From Bacteroidota bacterium (lineage in GTDB: Bacteria; Bacteroidota; Bacteroidia; AKYH767-A; OLB10): a DNA stretch of 64,000 nucleotides. A program made the translations under genes and the position numbers. The DNA is taken from positions 1 through 64,000 of the forward strand of contig JADJMG010000008.1 in assembly GCA_016709725.1 (NCBI GenBank), given 5' to 3'. Positions within the stretch are counted from its first letter, which is position 1; every line of letters starts with the position of its first letter. The notes below the pieces were generated by a model that saw only the letters and a list, made by a program, of their open reading frames with translations, searched no databases and was not told the origin of the DNA. This document shows, piece by piece, positions 61,195 to 64,000 of the stretch.

Positions 61195-63999
61195 CTAAGG
61201 TTTCGAAAAATCATAGAAGACAGAAGGTCCATTGAAAGCAACTGGATTTTTACTCCAAGTTTCAATTCCATTTCTATGCTTTACAACGATATAATAAGTG
61301 CCCACGGAAGGATAATAAGGGACAGATGCAAACCCATTTCTGTAAAGGATTACTTGATGACTATGCACCAACGAATAGGGGTTAATAGCAGCACGCAATT
61401 CTACGTAAACAGAATCACTTGAATTCGGGTCAGGATTCATGCCATTATCGAATAAAGGGCTGATCATAAATCCACCTCCTTGATACAATCCTTCAATCAT
61501 CAGTTTTATATGAAACGCTCCATTTCCGCAACCTTCATCAACAATATTATTACAATTATCATCAATTGTATTCACACAAAACTCGGTAGCATTCGGATTA
61601 ACGGTAGCGACAGAATCATTACAATCATTATCATTAGAAACATAACCGCTCAGGGAAAAACAAGCAACAGAATCGATCGAAGCACTTCCAAATCCATCCC
61701 CATCAAAATCTTTGAAATAGGTAACTGGCAAAATACAAGTTCCATTATTTTGCGTTGCCAATGAACTATAATTACATGCCAACGGGTTCATACATCCAGG
61801 CACATCAAAAATTCCATCATTAGGGGTATTGATAAAATAAGTTTCTGCTTTTGTGAAAACATCTGCTGCTACTTCCTGCGCGATTTTACGTCCGGGAATA
61901 TCATCAAATGGAGGATGAATTCCGCCCCAGATACGAGATAAAGAACTTTCATCTGCTGCATCTTGATACGTTGCCCATTGGAGATCGATATCAGTGCTTG
62001 GACCATTTTCAAATAACAAGTAAGCGTTTTGTGCGCAATGAAACACTCCCATTCCACCTGGAAAATATTTAGTTCCGGTAAAATCAGTGAGTAATTCTGC
62101 AGCTGCTCTTGAGTACGTGGAGTGACCAGAAAGATAACCGGGGAAAGGTGGAGAAGCAAAAGAAGCGCGTTGATACGGATGCCATTTTTCAGCCAATGTC
62201 CAACCAACACCTGCAACATCGGTATCTACATTATTGATAGCATCATGCCCCTTCCAAGCTTTCAACTTAATTTTTCCTACATTGATGGTACCATTTGCTA
62301 GTGAATCACCGGGGTGTATCACTTCAATATATCCGGGTACAAGCGGCAATCCTGCTGGATGGAAATTTGAATCGAGCGGATTGGAACTTTGTCCCAAATC
62401 GGCCATAGCACGAATAGCTGAAATAGGACGAGAAGTATCATACCAGCCTTTAATTCCCCAAATAGAAATGGCGACATCATGCATCGCTCCACCTAATGCA
62501 AAATAACCTTTCACGCTCCATTCCAAATCATCTAATGGAGTACCGGCGCCTTTATATTTTTTTGTTTCTAATGGATGGTCGGATACGTAATTAAAAATAC
62601 TGTACCAGTGTCCGGGTGGTGTTTCCGAATTTGGACCATCAGCCCAGAATTCCGAAAGCACACGCGCAAAATCGCCACGCTTCACTAAATTAGTAGCATA
62701 GGGTAAGCCGGTCACTGGATTCAAAGTATGGCCGACGTTTGTTGTACCTCCATTTAAAAAATTATAAAAATTCGGATAGTCGGCAACGTTAGCAGGCAAC
62801 ACATTTCTGTTTCCTTGCGTTTTTGGAGAAATATCCCACATCGTAGTATCTGCAGGATCTAAGTGAGAAGACCATACAGCAACCATCGCATGCCCCCATT
62901 GAAATTGCGAAGAGGTTCCACTTCCATCCATTTGCAAAATGGGTGGGGCTCCGGGATCATGATACACTTTATAATTAAATCCGTTCCGTTGGTTCACAGT
63001 TAAATCGGCTGGTGACAAAGCAAACGGAACCACCTGACCCCACTCCGGACTCAATGCCGGCGGTGTTGCACCGGGAATAGCATTTCCACTTTGATCGATA
63101 AAAAGATCCAGTGTTAGCGGTTGCCAACGATTCAGATTTGTCATGTTTGGATTTCCTGGAAGATCCACGATCATAGGTGGATTCACCGGAGTATAACTCG
63201 TATTCGCATAACTTCCTTGCTCGTTGGATCCATCCTGCAAGCCAAAAGCAATATACTTTGCTGCAATATAATTTCCGAGGGCGCGTGCGTCTCCGTTCGT
63301 ATAATTTGTATCCGTATAATTTTTATCGTAACCCAATGAATCCATCTCCACGTCATAAGCCGTCATCAACAACGCTGCTTGCGGCGAATTAGCGAAACGA
63401 TGTTTCAGTAAACGATAAGAAGCATAGGAGATGGCTTTACGACGATCTTGAGCAATGTCAGTTGAAGCGGGAATTCCAGTAAAAGGACAAGTGAATGTAC
63501 CCACGGTTTTACCTAATAAAAACTCAATGGAATTATTATCATAGGCAGCCCATGCATCCCACATTGCAGACGAATGATGAAATAAATTTCGAGCATGGAC
63601 TGTAGGTCGCGCAAAATCTCTTCGGATAGATGCCAACAATAATTCGTTCCATTGCCGTGCAATATTATCGTTCAAATCAACTGTAGGATAAGTCACATTG
63701 GGTGCACAATTAGGATCGGGGTTGGTAGGACAAGGATCGCAGCCATCGGCTAATCCATCTAGATCGTAATCGGCGTTTATGGGAGCGAGCTCACAACTGT
63801 CATTCATAAATACGCCATAGCCATTACAAAAGCCCGTTACAAAATCCTGCAAACCATCATTATTGATATCCATCCATGCAAAGTCAAATACATTCTTTGC
63901 CCATGGTAAAGTTGTTGTTCCGTACACATTCACCATCACACCGTTATCATTGCGATAAATAGCCATACGCCGACCGCTGGCGCAAGGGGGAATATCCAC
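61195..63999 (-). CDS. Vanadium haloperoxidase-like (PAP2-fold) secreted protein, 5' end outside window
   Basis: 934 residues visible; the gene continues past the window edge, so the start is unknown. The order is: FG-GAP/VCBS-like unit (DFAWMDINNDGLQDFVTGF, about 20-50), a thrombospondin type-3-like unit (DYDLDGLADGCDPCPTNP), and a haloperoxidase domain (about 105-745). Its motif set is a Lys and Arg in KWHPYQR, GHSTYSRAAAELL after FPGYLS, and SRIWGGIHPPFDD, corresponding to the vanadate-binding residues of vanadium-dependent haloperoxidases. One MopE-like unit and the shared C-terminal module follow. It could oxidise halides, or it could be a related phosphatase-type enzyme. Confidence 0.83.
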   Translation of the reverse strand: MDIPPCASGRRMAIYRNDNGVMVNVYGTTTLPWAKNVFDFAWMDINNDGLQDFVTGFCNGYGVFMNDSCELAPINADYDLDGLADGCDPCPTNPDPNCAPNVTYPTVDLNDNIARQWNELLLASIRRDFARPTVHARNLFHHSSAMWDAWAAYDNNSIEFLLGKTVGTFTCPFTGIPASTDIAQDRRKAISYASYRLLKHRFANSPQAALLMTAYDVEMDSLGYDKNYTDTNYTNGDARALGNYIAAKYIAFGLQDGSNEQGSYANTSYTPVNPPMIVDLPGNPNMTNLNRWQPLTLDLFIDQSGNAIPGATPPALSPEWGQVVPFALSPADLTVNQRNGFNYKVYHDPGAPPILQMDGSGTSSQFQWGHAMVAVWSSHLDPADTTMWDISPKTQGNRNVLPANVADYPNFYNFLNGGTTNVGHTLNPVTGLPYATNLVKRGDFARVLSEFWADGPNSETPPGHWYSIFNYVSDHPLETKKYKGAGTPLDDLEWSVKGYFALGGAMHDVAISIWGIKGWYDTSRPISAIRAMADLGQSSNPLDSNFHPAGLPLVPGYIEVIHPGDSLANGTINVGKIKLKAWKGHDAINNVDTDVAGVGWTLAEKWHPYQRASFASPPFPGYLSGHSTYSRAAAELLTDFTGTKYFPGGMGVFHCAQNAYLLFENGPSTDIDLQWATYQDAADESSLSRIWGGIHPPFDDIPGRKIAQEVAADVFTKAETYFINTPNDGIFDVPGCMNPLACNYSSLATQNNGTCILPVTYFKDFDGDGFGSASIDSVACFSLSGYVSNDNDCNDSVATVNPNATEFCVNTIDDNCNNIVDEGCGNGAFHIKLMIEGLYQGGGFMISPLFDNGMNPDPNSSDSVYVELRAAINPYSLVHSHQVILYRNGFASVPYYPSVGTYYIVVKHRNGIETWSKNPVAFNGPSVFYDFSKP

Positions 64000-64000
64000 A

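Overview
The window comes from a member of the Bacteroidota. Six secreted proteins show or end in a type IX secretion (T9SS) type A sorting domain, there is a SusC/SusD pair, several genes follow a TAnnTTTG promoter element, and Shine-Dalgarno-like sites are scarce. A YtxJ-type bacilliredoxin and a propeller-LytS/LytTR two-component pair also fit. The DNA is AT-rich by eye. I cannot place it below phylum; the surface-protein style recalls Chitinophagia/Flavobacteriia-like environmental lineages.

Layout. (1) 65-2958, plus strand: a GIY-YIG-fold protein followed by a broken SMC/RecF-like ATPase with a C-terminal zinc-ribbon-like end. This looks like a decayed or mis-sequenced defence-type two-gene module, and an odd non-coding stretch follows it. 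(2) 3397-15470, minus: one giant secreted protein of roughly 4000 residues, with a signal peptide, many PKD/Ig-like units, nine tandem cysteine-rich units of about 525 bp and a T9SS sorting domain, split by single-base frameshifts. (3) 15811-17789, minus: a beta-propeller-like T9SS protein. (4) 17962-21679, minus: propeller histidine kinase plus LytTR regulator. (5) 21799-28702: housekeeping genes (DUF3109 protein, ABC-F ATPase, tRNA-Arg, acyl-CoA thioesterase, GT9 glycosyltransferase, TatD, asparaginase, OsmC). (6) 28703-29652: tRNA-Ser with three stacked hairpin terminators and low-complexity repeats. (7) 29653-47034, plus: T9SS protein, SusC/SusD, YtxJ, S41 peptidase, LamG protein, a LamG-PNGase F fusion, a delta-60-repeat protein and a branched-chain aminotransferase. 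(8) 47160-63999, minus: three large secreted proteins with MopE-like Asp/Cys-rich repeats that share a C-terminal module instead of the usual T9SS type A domain. One is a giant multidomain protein, one is PA+LamG, and one is a vanadium-haloperoxidase-like enzyme cut by the window edge.

Much of the window is therefore cell-surface or secreted machinery. The genes could support glycoprotein or oligosaccharide use (PNGase F, SusCD, LamG, S41 peptidase) and adhesion, but that functional link is inference.

A technical caution applies throughout. At least nine genes are broken by single-base indels, mostly in short homopolymers. Most of these look like sequencing or assembly errors rather than true decay. 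The ATPase near the left end has the densest damage and might be a real pseudogene.
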